36,671 bases of DNA from Candidatus Lambdaproteobacteria bacterium RIFOXYD2_FULL_50_16. Lineage in GTDB: Bacteria > SAR324 > XYD2-FULL-50-16. Under the pieces are notes generated by a model, which worked only from the letters and a program-made list of their open reading frames with translations, was not told the origin of the DNA and made no database searches. Position 1 is the stretch's first letter. Every line of letters starts with the position of its first letter. The translations under genes and the position numbers were made by a program. The stretch covers positions 56,358 through 93,028 of the forward strand of contig MFNE01000052.1 of NCBI GenBank assembly GCA_001783695.1, given 5' to 3'. Below, piece by piece: positions 8,942 through 16,300 of this stretch.

Positions 8942-8967
8942 CCAATGGATGCCTAAAGTGCCATTGG
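8942..8967. repeat. Inverted repeat CCAATGG/CCATTGG between redoxin and aminotransferase genes
   Basis: Seven-base arms at 8942-8948 and 8961-8967 enclose a 12-base loop. There is no following T tract, so it is not a typical intrinsic terminator. It could be an mRNA stem or a protein site in the 105-base gap. Confidence 0.35.
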
Positions 8968-9006
8968 TTGTGATCTATTAACCAATTTAACCCTGCGTAT
9001 AAAGCC

Positions 9007-10221
9007 ATGGATCAACCCCTAAAACCACCCCCATTAACCCCACTGTACCGAATTTTGCCCTCTGAGCCTTTGCTCTTGATGGGCGCGGGCCCGGTTCCGA
9101 TTCCGGCGGCGGTGGCGTTGGCGAACGGCGTGGTGATTAATCACTTAGGGGAGACCATGAACGCGGTGATCCATGAGGTCAAAGAGATGGCAAAGTATGC
9201 CTTCCAGACCGAATCCCCTTATGTTATGGGGGTTGCTGGGCCCAGTTCGGCGGCCATGGAGATGGCGATTACCAACTTATTATGGCCAGGCCGCAAGGCT
9301 TTGATCTTAGAAAACGGCACCTTTTCTGCGCGAATGGGGTGTATGGCGGAAGCCGTGGGGGCTTCGACTGATAAAATCGGTGGCTCCCATCCGGCGGCCT
9401 TGGACTTAGATGAGGTAAAGGCCGCATTTGCAAAAACCAAATATGATGTGGTCACCTTGGTGCAAGGCGAAACCAGTTGCGGGGTCTGTAATTACAACCT
9501 CCCCGAAATTGCCGCCTTTTGTAAGTCCCAAGGCGCATTGGTTATATTGGATGCGGTTTGCACCTTAACAACGATGCCTATGTGGATGGACCAGTGGGAG
9601 GTGGATGTGGTGATTACAGGTGGACAGAAGGGGATTAGTTCGATTCCTGGGGTGAGTCTAATTGCCTTTTCAAAAACCGCCTGGGACGTGATCATCAAGC
9701 GCCAAGCCCCTATGCCCCATTGGTGTTTTGATGCCCGCAAAGCCCATAGGTTTTGGGGCGAGCAACAATACCATTATACCGCGCCTGTGCCTGGAATTTT
9801 GGCCATGTACGAGGCTTTGCGGTTGATTTGTGAAGAAACCTTACAGAAACGTTTCCAGCGCCATAAAAGAAGCTCTGAAGCCTTGCAGGCCGGTATCGAA
9901 GCGATGGGGCTGAACCTGTTTGTGCCAACTGAGATTCGGTTAAATTCAGTGGTGGCCATTGATATTCCCAAAGGGATTGATGGCTTTAAGGTTAGAAAAA
10001 CGATGGCCGATAAATTTAATGTCGAAATTTCCGGGGCCTTTGGTTTGGATATTATTCGGATTGGTCAGATGGGTGAACAGTGTCGCAGTCACAACCTATT
10101 TAAAACGTTATATGCTATGGGAATGGCCTTTCGGACCCAAGGGTTTGAGGTGCATCTTTCCAAGGGCATGGCGGCTTTAGAGCAGGTTTTAGGTGGCGAC
10201 TTAAACGACTATGTACCTTGA
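9007..10221 (+). CDS. Class V PLP aminotransferase, alanine/serine-glyoxylate type
   Basis: This 404-residue protein is full length for alanine- or serine-glyoxylate aminotransferases. Seen in order: an N-terminal GAGPVPIPAAVALANG substrate-site block, VAGPSSAAMEMAITNLL (cofactor phosphate region), LDAVCTL with the Asp at about 182 that pairs with the pyridine nitrogen, and ITGGQKGIS with the Schiff-base Lys at about 208. The family moves an amino group from Ala, Ser or a related donor to glyoxylate. Ureidoglycine- or phosphonate-related members look alike, so the donor is not settled. Its stop overlaps the TTG start of a tetraheme cytochrome gene, an unexpected partner. No clear ribosome binding site precedes the ATG. 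Confidence 0.85.
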   Translation: MDQPLKPPPLTPLYRILPSEPLLLMGAGPVPIPAAVALANGVVINHLGETMNAVIHEVKEMAKYAFQTESPYVMGVAGPSSAAMEMAITNLLWPGRKALILENGTFSARMGCMAEAVGASTDKIGGSHPAALDLDEVKAAFAKTKYDVVTLVQGETSCGVCNYNLPEIAAFCKSQGALVILDAVCTLTTMPMWMDQWEVDVVITGGQKGISSIPGVSLIAFSKTAWDVIIKRQAPMPHWCFDARKAHRFWGEQQYHYTAPVPGILAMYEALRLICEETLQKRFQRHKRSSEALQAGIEAMGLNLFVPTEIRLNSVVAIDIPKGIDGFKVRKTMADKFNVEISGAFGLDIIRIGQMGEQCRSHNLFKTLYAMGMAFRTQGFEVHLSKGMAALEQVLGGDLNDYVP

Positions 10222-10778
10222 AAAATATTTTGTTTTTGTTGGTTTTTTCATTTTATTTAGGTGGAGAGGCTTGCGCCTCGGCACCTAAATATTTAGGTAC
10301 TAGAGCTTGCGAAAAGTGCCATATGGGCGAGCCCAGACCTGTGATGGACCAGTGGCTAAAGGGGCCACACTCGGTTGCATTTAAGCGACTTTTAGAGCCA
10401 GCCAGCAGAAAATTAGCCGCTAGTTTAGAGATTAATTCCCCAGAAAAATCGCCAAAATGCCTCGTGTGCCACGCCACCGGTTTTTTGCGCGAGGACCGAC
10501 CCGAAGTGACGGAAGGCGTAGGCTGTGAGGCTTGCCACGATCCTGGCCAACGCTACGCCAACTTTAAAACGATGGCTCGGCTTGGGGGGTTGCGTTTAAG
10601 AAAACCCAAGGAATCAGCCGTTTTCGCAAAAAAGGTGGGGCTCAAATATCCCACTGGTGAGGATTGTATGAGGTGCCATGGGCCCCAAATTGAGGTGGAT
10701 CAAGTGACCTATCTAAATCCGCATAACCAGCCATTTGATCTTAAAGCGGCGATGGTGACCATTCGGCATTGGCGATAA
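10218..10778 (+). CDS. Periplasmic tetraheme cytochrome c (cytochrome c554-like)
   Basis: This 186-residue protein has a signal peptide (KNILFLLVFSFYLGGEACA) and four CxxCH heme sites: CEKCH at about 31-35, CLVCH at 81-85, CEACH at 103-107 and CMRCH at 150-154. The first heme is followed by a Gly-Pro-containing loop, Trp and Ser/His residues (MDQWLKGPHS), as in the cytochrome c554/MtrA-type fold. It is likely a periplasmic electron carrier. The start is TTG, overlapping the aminotransferase TGA as TTGA. The first downstream ATG (10323) would delete the signal peptide and heme 1. No partner reductase or quinone-oxidising gene lies nearby. Confidence 0.85.
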   Translation: MKNILFLLVFSFYLGGEACASAPKYLGTRACEKCHMGEPRPVMDQWLKGPHSVAFKRLLEPASRKLAASLEINSPEKSPKCLVCHATGFLREDRPEVTEGVGCEACHDPGQRYANFKTMARLGGLRLRKPKESAVFAKKVGLKYPTGEDCMRCHGPQIEVDQVTYLNPHNQPFDLKAAMVTIRHWR

Positions 10779-10796
10779 AGACCAAGGCGAAGGTGC

Positions 10797-10825
10797 TTGA
10801 CAATAAGTATTTCCTCCGGCACTCT
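10797..10825 (+). promoter_or_regulatory. Candidate promoter of rplC
   Basis: A perfect TTGACA at 10797-10802 is followed at 17-base spacing by CACTCT (10820-10825), a weak -10. The leader to the ATG would be about 30 bases and ends in AAAGGAAT, a good ribosome binding site. It supports rplC being its own transcription unit. Confidence 0.4.
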
Positions 10826-10863
10826 CATAGATCAACTTACTTCAACCAATCATCCAAAGGAAT

Positions 10864-11499
10864 ATGATGTTGAACGGACTTATCGGCAAAAAAGCGGGCA
10901 TGTCTCAAGTCTTTAGCGAGGACGGGACCAGGATTCCGGTTACGGTTATCGAATTGGGCCCAGTCACGGTTACTCAGATTAAAACGGTTAAAGTGGACGG
11001 ATACGATGCGGTTCAAGTTGGCTATGACGAGCTTTCGCCAGCTAAAGCAAAAAATCTGTCTAAAGCTGTGTTAAATCACTTGGGCGAAAACAAGCCGGTC
11101 CGTCACTTGATGGAATTCCTGGCCAAAGGGGAAGTGCAAGTTGGTCAGTCTTTTGATGTAACCCTATTTGAAAAGGGCCAAAAGGTTGACGTTACCGGAA
11201 CGACCAAAGGTAAAGGTTTTGCAGGGGTTATCAAGCGCCACGGCTTCGGCGGTGGTCCCGGTGCACACGGACACCGATTCCACCGATCTACAGGTTCGAT
11301 TGGTCAGTCGGCTACCCCTTCGCGGGTTTGGAAAAACAAAAGAATGCCTGGTCACATGGGCAACGAAAAAATGACCGTTCAAAATTTGGAAGTGGTAGCC
11401 GTTCGGCCTGAACTAAATGCCATCTTAGTTAAGGGCGCCGTTCCTGGCCCCCAAGGTCGGCTGGTTGAGGTTAGGCACGCGATCAAAGCACCCAAGTAG
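10864..11499 (+). CDS. rplC: 50S ribosomal protein L3
   Basis: This 211-residue protein is the normal bacterial L3 length. L3 binds 23S rRNA near the peptidyl-transferase centre and is an early assembly protein. Seen: the N-terminal LIGKKAGMSQVF, GTTKGKGFAGVIKRHGFGGG, then GSIGQSATPSRVWKNKRMPG with the Gln that PrmB methylates in other bacteria, and HMGNEKMTVQNLEVV. The gene appears functional. ATG codons at 10864 and 10867 are both possible; AAAGGA lies just upstream and suits either. L3 genes normally sit second in the S10 operon between rpsJ and rplD. Here no ribosomal neighbour exists: a cytochrome gene precedes and a terminator follows. Confidence 0.97.
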   Translation: MMLNGLIGKKAGMSQVFSEDGTRIPVTVIELGPVTVTQIKTVKVDGYDAVQVGYDELSPAKAKNLSKAVLNHLGENKPVRHLMEFLAKGEVQVGQSFDVTLFEKGQKVDVTGTTKGKGFAGVIKRHGFGGGPGAHGHRFHRSTGSIGQSATPSRVWKNKRMPGHMGNEKMTVQNLEVVAVRPELNAILVKGAVPGPQGRLVEVRHAIKAPK

Positions 11500-11522
11500 C
11501 GGGTACTTTATTGAAAAAAATG

Positions 11523-11551
11523 AAGGCGACTCTAGGGTCGCCTTTTTTTTT
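11523..11551 (+). terminator. Rho-independent terminator of rplC
   Basis: The arms AAGGCGAC (11523-11530) and GTCGCCTT (11537-11544) pair perfectly over 8 bp with a TCTAGG loop, followed by an unbroken T run to 11551. It starts 24 bases after the rplC stop. Confidence 0.95.
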
Positions 11552-11673
11552 GCTTAAAATTTGGTTATTAATTAATATGGATATCTATCTGTATTCTATA
11601 TATATTAAAAATATAACTAATTTTAACGATGGTTTGCCAAAAACGGCGTCGCTGTAAAGCCGAATTTAGGCCT

Positions 11674-11701
11674 ACATAATATACCATATAGTATATTAAT
11701 A
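11674..11701. other. Candidate dif-like recombination site
   Basis: Eight-base arms TAATATAC (11677-11684) and GTATATTA (11691-11698) flank a 6-base centre CATATA, the spacing of Xer sites. In addition, 11674-11684 read on the minus strand is GTATATTATGT, identical over 11 bases to the centre-right part of the proteobacterial dif consensus. The other dif arm (GGTGCGCATAA) is not matched, and the two comparisons use different registers. Function is inferred. Confidence 0.35.
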
Positions 11702-11741
11702 AGTTTAAATGGGCCTTAGTTAAAAACAGGTGGTTTGCAGG

Positions 11742-11826
11742 GGTTAGTATTAAATTAGGTTCATTTTCCAGAATGCACCCCCTTTAAAAAGATCGAAAAA
11801 TTTCACACTTTATTCTGGTACTAACC
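11742..11826. repeat. Nested inverted repeat upstream of the recombinase
   Basis: The outer arms are GGTTAGTA (11742-11749) and TACTAACC (11819-11826), with inner arms CCAGAAT (11768-11774) and ATTCTGG (11812-11818). The right-hand arms are contiguous, so a 15-bp stem would form with an 18-base bulge on the left side and a 37-base loop. Either a structured single strand or a protein binding array could use it. Confidence 0.6.
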
Positions 11827-11889
11827 ACTTGACCCTCCCAAAAAATAGGTCGATTTATAGAGGTCTGTTGTCTGTGTAGATAATTGAAC

Positions 11890-11898
11890 TTATCCACA
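11890..11898 (+). promoter_or_regulatory. Single consensus DnaA box
   Basis: TTATCCACA matches the DnaA box consensus exactly, 45 bases before the recombinase ATG. No second box is seen nearby, so a regulatory or chance role is more likely than an origin. Confidence 0.4.
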
Positions 11899-11943
11899 CC
11901 TTTTACGGCTTAAATTTGGTTTTTGGGGCGGGGTGCTAAAAAC

Positions 11944-12912
11944 ATGGATTTAACAAGATTTGATTCTGGGGCGCTGTCGCTTCTAGGTCCTCAGGTGGCC
12001 CAAGAAACGAAACGGGAAAAAACCTGGGTTTCCATGGGCCAAGTGCCCCTAGCCGAAGCTCTGGAAGCCTGGCTTTATAATTTGGCCCCCCTTACCGCGA
12101 AAAGTTACCGGGCCGGCTTTAAGGCCTTAGAACAACGAGGTATTGTCAGTTTTGACGAAAATCTACAGAGGTTTTCGTTATTAAATCACGAACTTAAGGT
12201 AGATCAAATCAAGGCTGAACCCGGCTGGAGTGAGGCCACAAGGCAGGCTCGAGCGGCGGCGTACATCTCTTTTACTGGATTTTTGCAGCGTCGCACGGCC
12301 GGTCTCATTACCAAGGCTCAGTCGAATCGGGAAGGGGCAAACAAAACCTTTTTTAAGATTCGTGAAAAAGTTAAAACCCCCGCTTTAGATCCAGAGCAAA
12401 CCAAGGCTTTTTTTTCTGCCTTGGACCAGCTCAACCCTAGAGATGGATTAATTGGCAAATTAATTCTTCAAGGAGGGAAACGGAAAGGGGAGGTTTTAGG
12501 GGTTTTAATTGAGCAAATCGATTATAAAAACAACAGAATTTCCTTTGTTCAATCGAAAACAAAAGGGATGATCAAAGAAACGATTATCACCTATCCCGCC
12601 TTCTTAATGGCTGAATTACAGACTTATATTGCCGGGCGGAAGCAGGGTTTATGTTTTATCAGCCAAAATGGCCGTCGGTTAGCTCCCAATCAAATTGACC
12701 GAAATTTCAAAAAAGCTGGGGCGTTAGCAGGAATCCCTTTTGTGGTTTCACCCCATGTTCTTAGGGTCACCTTAGTCACAAGGTTAAAAGAGTATAAGGT
12801 GCAAGACTCTGATATTATTAAAATAACCGGACACGCCAGCCCGGTCCAATTACTGGCATACGACAAAACAAACCCTGCGGACAATGCCAGCGCACGTTTT
12901 AACTTAGTTTAA
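11944..12912 (+). CDS. Tyrosine site-specific recombinase (Xer/integrase superfamily)
   Basis: This 322-residue protein has an N-terminal SAM-like DNA-binding domain (about 30-125) and a C-terminal catalytic domain. All catalytic residues are visible: Arg in GGKRKGEVLGV (about 180), Lys in SKTKG (about 205-207), His and Arg in SPHVLRVT (about 271 and 274), His in ITGHAS (about 297) and the nucleophile Tyr in LLAYDKT (about 306). The signature blocks are divergent from XerC/XerD, so a gene symbol is not justified. No other phage or transposon gene is adjacent, which favours a solitary Xer-like role over a prophage integrase. The ATG at 11944 is chosen; an upstream TTG (11923) would add seven residues with no better binding site. 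Confidence 0.9.
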   Translation: MDLTRFDSGALSLLGPQVAQETKREKTWVSMGQVPLAEALEAWLYNLAPLTAKSYRAGFKALEQRGIVSFDENLQRFSLLNHELKVDQIKAEPGWSEATRQARAAAYISFTGFLQRRTAGLITKAQSNREGANKTFFKIREKVKTPALDPEQTKAFFSALDQLNPRDGLIGKLILQGGKRKGEVLGVLIEQIDYKNNRISFVQSKTKGMIKETIITYPAFLMAELQTYIAGRKQGLCFISQNGRRLAPNQIDRNFKKAGALAGIPFVVSPHVLRVTLVTRLKEYKVQDSDIIKITGHASPVQLLAYDKTNPADNASARFNLV

Positions 12913-12937
12913 AAATTACAATTTTGAAAATCTCATT

Positions 12938-13321
12938 TTAATTATCCAGTCGCTTACCTAATAAAATCGAGTAATAGCGAACCGTTGAGGGTGCATGTGC
13001 GATCAAGGATGACCCAATTAAAATTCCGGTTAGTGCATAAAATCGATAGTTTTCGAAAAACGGAATGCATAATAATATTAGAATCTTTGCCAAGATTACT
13101 AACCCCCGATTTTGCAATAGCCAGTTTATTTTTTGTAAGAAAAAAAGGCCCATCATCGCCGTTCCGGTTATCCCGACGAACGCTAAATAAAGCGATAATT
13201 GTTCAGAATTAATTCCCCAAAACACCCCTCCCAAATACAGGGAAAAAGCCAAAATATGAGCGCTTCTCACCCCAATACGTAACCACCTGACGATTCCTCG
13301 ATCCAGTTTTTTTTCTGCCAT
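12938..13321 (-). CDS. Small integral membrane protein of unknown function
   Basis: This 127-residue protein has about four hydrophobic segments: HILAFSLYLGGVFW (about 22-35), LYLAFVGITGTAMMGLFFL (about 44-62), LVILAKILILLCIPFF (about 74-89) and ALTGILIGSSLIAHA (about 95-109). The termini are charged (MAEKKLDRG, GKRLDN). I recognise no family; the RVxSAHILA start recalls cytochrome b- or CopD-like membrane proteins, but I see no paired heme His pattern. It starts 8 bases after the glutamate dehydrogenase stop with an AGGAT ribosome site, so it is probably co-transcribed with that gene. Confidence 0.75.
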   Translation of the reverse strand: MAEKKLDRGIVRWLRIGVRSAHILAFSLYLGGVFWGINSEQLSLYLAFVGITGTAMMGLFFLQKINWLLQNRGLVILAKILILLCIPFFENYRFYALTGILIGSSLIAHAPSTVRYYSILLGKRLDN

Positions 13322-13329
13322 ATTAAATC

Positions 13330-16300
13330 CTATTCAAGCAGCGATTCGATCTCGCCCAAGATAACCGCAACTGAGGCTAGTGACTTATTTTTATCGGCGT
13401 TAAACTCTTGAAACGCTCGTTTAACCGTCTGTATTTTTGCCGTATTTTGTGAGATAAAGGTTTTGAATCCTTGGATAGGTTGTTCTGGATCTTTGGAAAC
13501 AATTGCCGAAAGTAAGGCTTCAGAAAGGGTCTGGCATCGCCGGATTAAAAGGCCCCGGTGACGCCGTTCCCAGTTCAGGTCCAGTCTAAGTTGCATCAAA
13601 ACCTTACTTAATGGTTCCATCGTAAAATGGGTTTCCAAGGCTTGGGTTAGTTCGAGGCAATCTTTCATAGAAATCCCTAATTTCGCTTTTAGGGCAATGC
13701 TAGATAGACTAGAGTGGAGAAGGGACAATTGGCTAAATTCTTTAGCCAGGTCCTCGTCTAACCCTCGTTGGGCCGCTCGGTCCAATTGCTGGTAATATCC
13801 TTTTAATTCTGCTGGGCTAAGGCTTAAAAACACCAATCTTTTATAGTCGTTTAGGGGCTCCTGGTACTGGTCGGCCATGGACCAGTCGGGGGTTTGGTGA
13901 TGTAGTAAAAGATTAAATACCTGGGTGAACAAGAAGTCTTCAATTTCGATTAATAACTCATAGGCCAGGGTTATATTAGACTGGCCAAATTGCACTAAAA
14001 TATCTTTTCTTAGGGTGCCAAGTCCAAAGAGTTGGTCCGCTGTGTAGTACGCAACCAAGAGATCAGATGGTTTTATTTCTATCAGTTCTTGCATTCGCGC
14101 TAACAAGGTTACCCCTGCTTGATTAATCACTTGATTAATTAGCATAGTACCCACAATCTCACGGTAGAGCGGATGGTCCGTTGTGTCATATTTTGTCACT
14201 AAAGTGTCTGGAAAATAGGACTGATAGAGCGGTATCAAATGGGGGTCGTCAAGCCGGTCCCTTTCTGACATCGCCTTTTTATATAAAAACATTTTGGTGT
14301 AACTAAGGACCACCGCCAAGTCGGGTCGGGGAACCCCATGGCCAGAAAGGTTGTACTCTAAAAGTTTTTCGTTGCTGCTCAAACGCTCGGTGCGTCGGTT
14401 TAGCAAACCAGTGGAAACTAACTGCTCAATCCAAGTGGTAAACGGATAAATGTCGGTTTTAGAGCGAAGCTGGTCCATGGCTAAAACTCGGCCCTGTTCC
14501 TGATTGTGGCAGATTACCGCCTGCCCAATCACCTCCGTCAGGCTGGCTAAGAGTGAGTCGCGTTCTTTGACGCGATCAATTAGCCCTTTGTCAATAAGTC
14601 GGTCCACCAAGATCTTCAGGTTAACCTCATGGTCTGAGGTGTCCACGCCAGCGGAGTTATCAATGGCATCTGTATTAATCGAGCCTCCCTCTAAGTCAAA
14701 TTCGACGCGCCCCTCTTGGGTGAATCCTAGATTGCCCCCCTCGCCGACCACTTTAGCCCGAAGTTCTTTGGCCGTAATCCGCACCGAGTCGTTACTTGGG
14801 TCCGCAACCAGGCTATCTGGTTCGCCTGAAGATTTTACATAAGTGCCAATTCCGCCGTTCCATAATAGGTCCACCGGGGCTTTTAATAAAAGTTTGACTA
14901 GTTCCTCACCAGTTGCGCTGGATTGATTAGTATTTAAGACCTCCTGGATTTTATGATTTAGATCGATGGTTTTGGCAGAGCGTTCAAATACGCCCCCGCC
15001 TTCCGAGATTAAATCAAGCTGGTAATCGGTCCAGGAACTGCCAGGGGTATGAAACAAGCGGTGTCGCTCGCCCCAACTGACCTCTGGGTTTGGGTTTGGG
15101 TCTAAGAAAATATGGACATGATTAAAGGCGCCAACTAACTTGATGTGTTTTGAAAGCAACATTCCATTGCCAAAAACATCTCCGGCCATATCGCCAATTC
15201 CAATCACCCTAAAGTCTTCAGACTGGATGTTTTTGCCTAACTCTAAAAAATGCAACTTTATACATTCCCAGGCCCCTCTGGCGGTTATGCCCATCTTTTT
15301 GTGGTCATAACCTAACGAGCCGCCAGAAGCAAAGGCATCCCCTAACCAATGGCCCCGCGCTTGGGAAACCAAGTTTGCTTGATCAGAAAGGTGGGCGGTG
15401 CCTTTGTCGGCGGCCACCACTAGGTAAGGGTCAAACCCATCAAAGGCTTTGATCCCTTCGGGGTGGACCGGTCTTCCCCCCACTAGATTGTCGGTCAAAC
15501 TTAACAGGCTGTGCATAAAGTGGGTATATTGCCTTCGGCCTTCCTCTAAAAAGGCCTGCCGGTTGGGCTGCGGGCGTTTGGTGATAAATCCGCCTTTGGA
15601 ACCCTCGGGTACAATCACCACGTTTTTCATCATCTGGGTTTTCATTAAACCCAACACCTCGGTTCGAAAATCGTCAAAGCGGTCAGAATGGCGAATTCCG
15701 CCACGGGCAATCAAAGCGCCTCTAAGGTGAATCCCCTCCATATGCGGGCCATGTACGTAAATCTCGTACATAGGCTTGGGTAAAGGCATATATTCCACTT
15801 GCCCTGAATTAACCTTGATCGCAAGGCAGGCCTCACCGCGCAAGGTAAAGTAGTTTGTGCGTATTGTGGCCCAAAAAAGGTTAAGCAGGTTTCGCAAAAT
15901 TATATCTTCTTGGACCGTTTTGACTTTAAATATCTCCTGGACGACCTGTTGGCGCAGTTCCTCAGGTTCTAAAAGGTCTGTGTTTGGGCTTAATTTTTGA
16001 ACAAAATAGGCGAGCAACGCCTTAACCGCTTCTGGGTTTCCGAGCAAACAGCGATTTATGGTCTCCCGCTGGTAAGGCGTGCCAATTTGCTGATAATAGT
16101 TGCGATACAAAATAAAAAGATCAATCTCTTCAAGCCCTAAGCCAGTTGTAAACAAAAGGCCATTTAGTGGGTCTGATTCCGCTTGGTTATTAAGCACCGC
16201 CAGCAAAATTTGTTGGGCTTTGGCGCAAATTTGACTAGATTGTTCGGGTTTAATGAAGCGGTGTTTAACCTGAAACTGATAAAGGTAATAGGGACCTTCT

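Larger units (their letters stand above)
11552..11943. other. AT-rich gene-free region with inverted repeats before the recombinase
   Basis: About 390 bases hold no convincing gene. The left part (about 11560-11700) is very AT-rich. It contains the dif-like palindrome (11674-11701), a nested inverted repeat (11742-11826) and one perfect DnaA box (11890-11898). The spacing and the gene on its right suggest a recombination site or the control region of the recombinase. It is too poor in DnaA boxes to be called an origin. Confidence 0.7.

Noticed and set aside
8942-8967. Intrinsic terminator after the redoxin lipoprotein gene
   Set aside because: The inverted repeat has a 12-base loop and no T tract on either strand.
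8998-9003. TATAAA as the -10 of the aminotransferase gene
   Set aside because: Transcription would start inside the start codon region, after the A of ATG, so the ATG would be lost from the mRNA.
11742-11826. Integron attC site
   Set aside because: The arms do not fit the RYYYAAC/GTTRRRY core (GTTAGTA fails the RRRY part), and no cassette array or integron-type integrase insert is seen.
11552-11943. Chromosomal replication origin
   Set aside because: Only one DnaA box is present and no dnaA, dnaN, gidA or parAB gene is nearby; AT-richness alone is not enough.
11944-12912. Prophage or integrative element integrase
   Set aside because: No tRNA, no phage, conjugation or cargo genes, and no direct-repeat att pair is visible around it.
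12913-12937. Bidirectional terminator between the recombinase and the small membrane protein gene
   Set aside because: Only AT-only mini-stems (for example AAAAT-CTC-ATTTT) are present; too weak to call.
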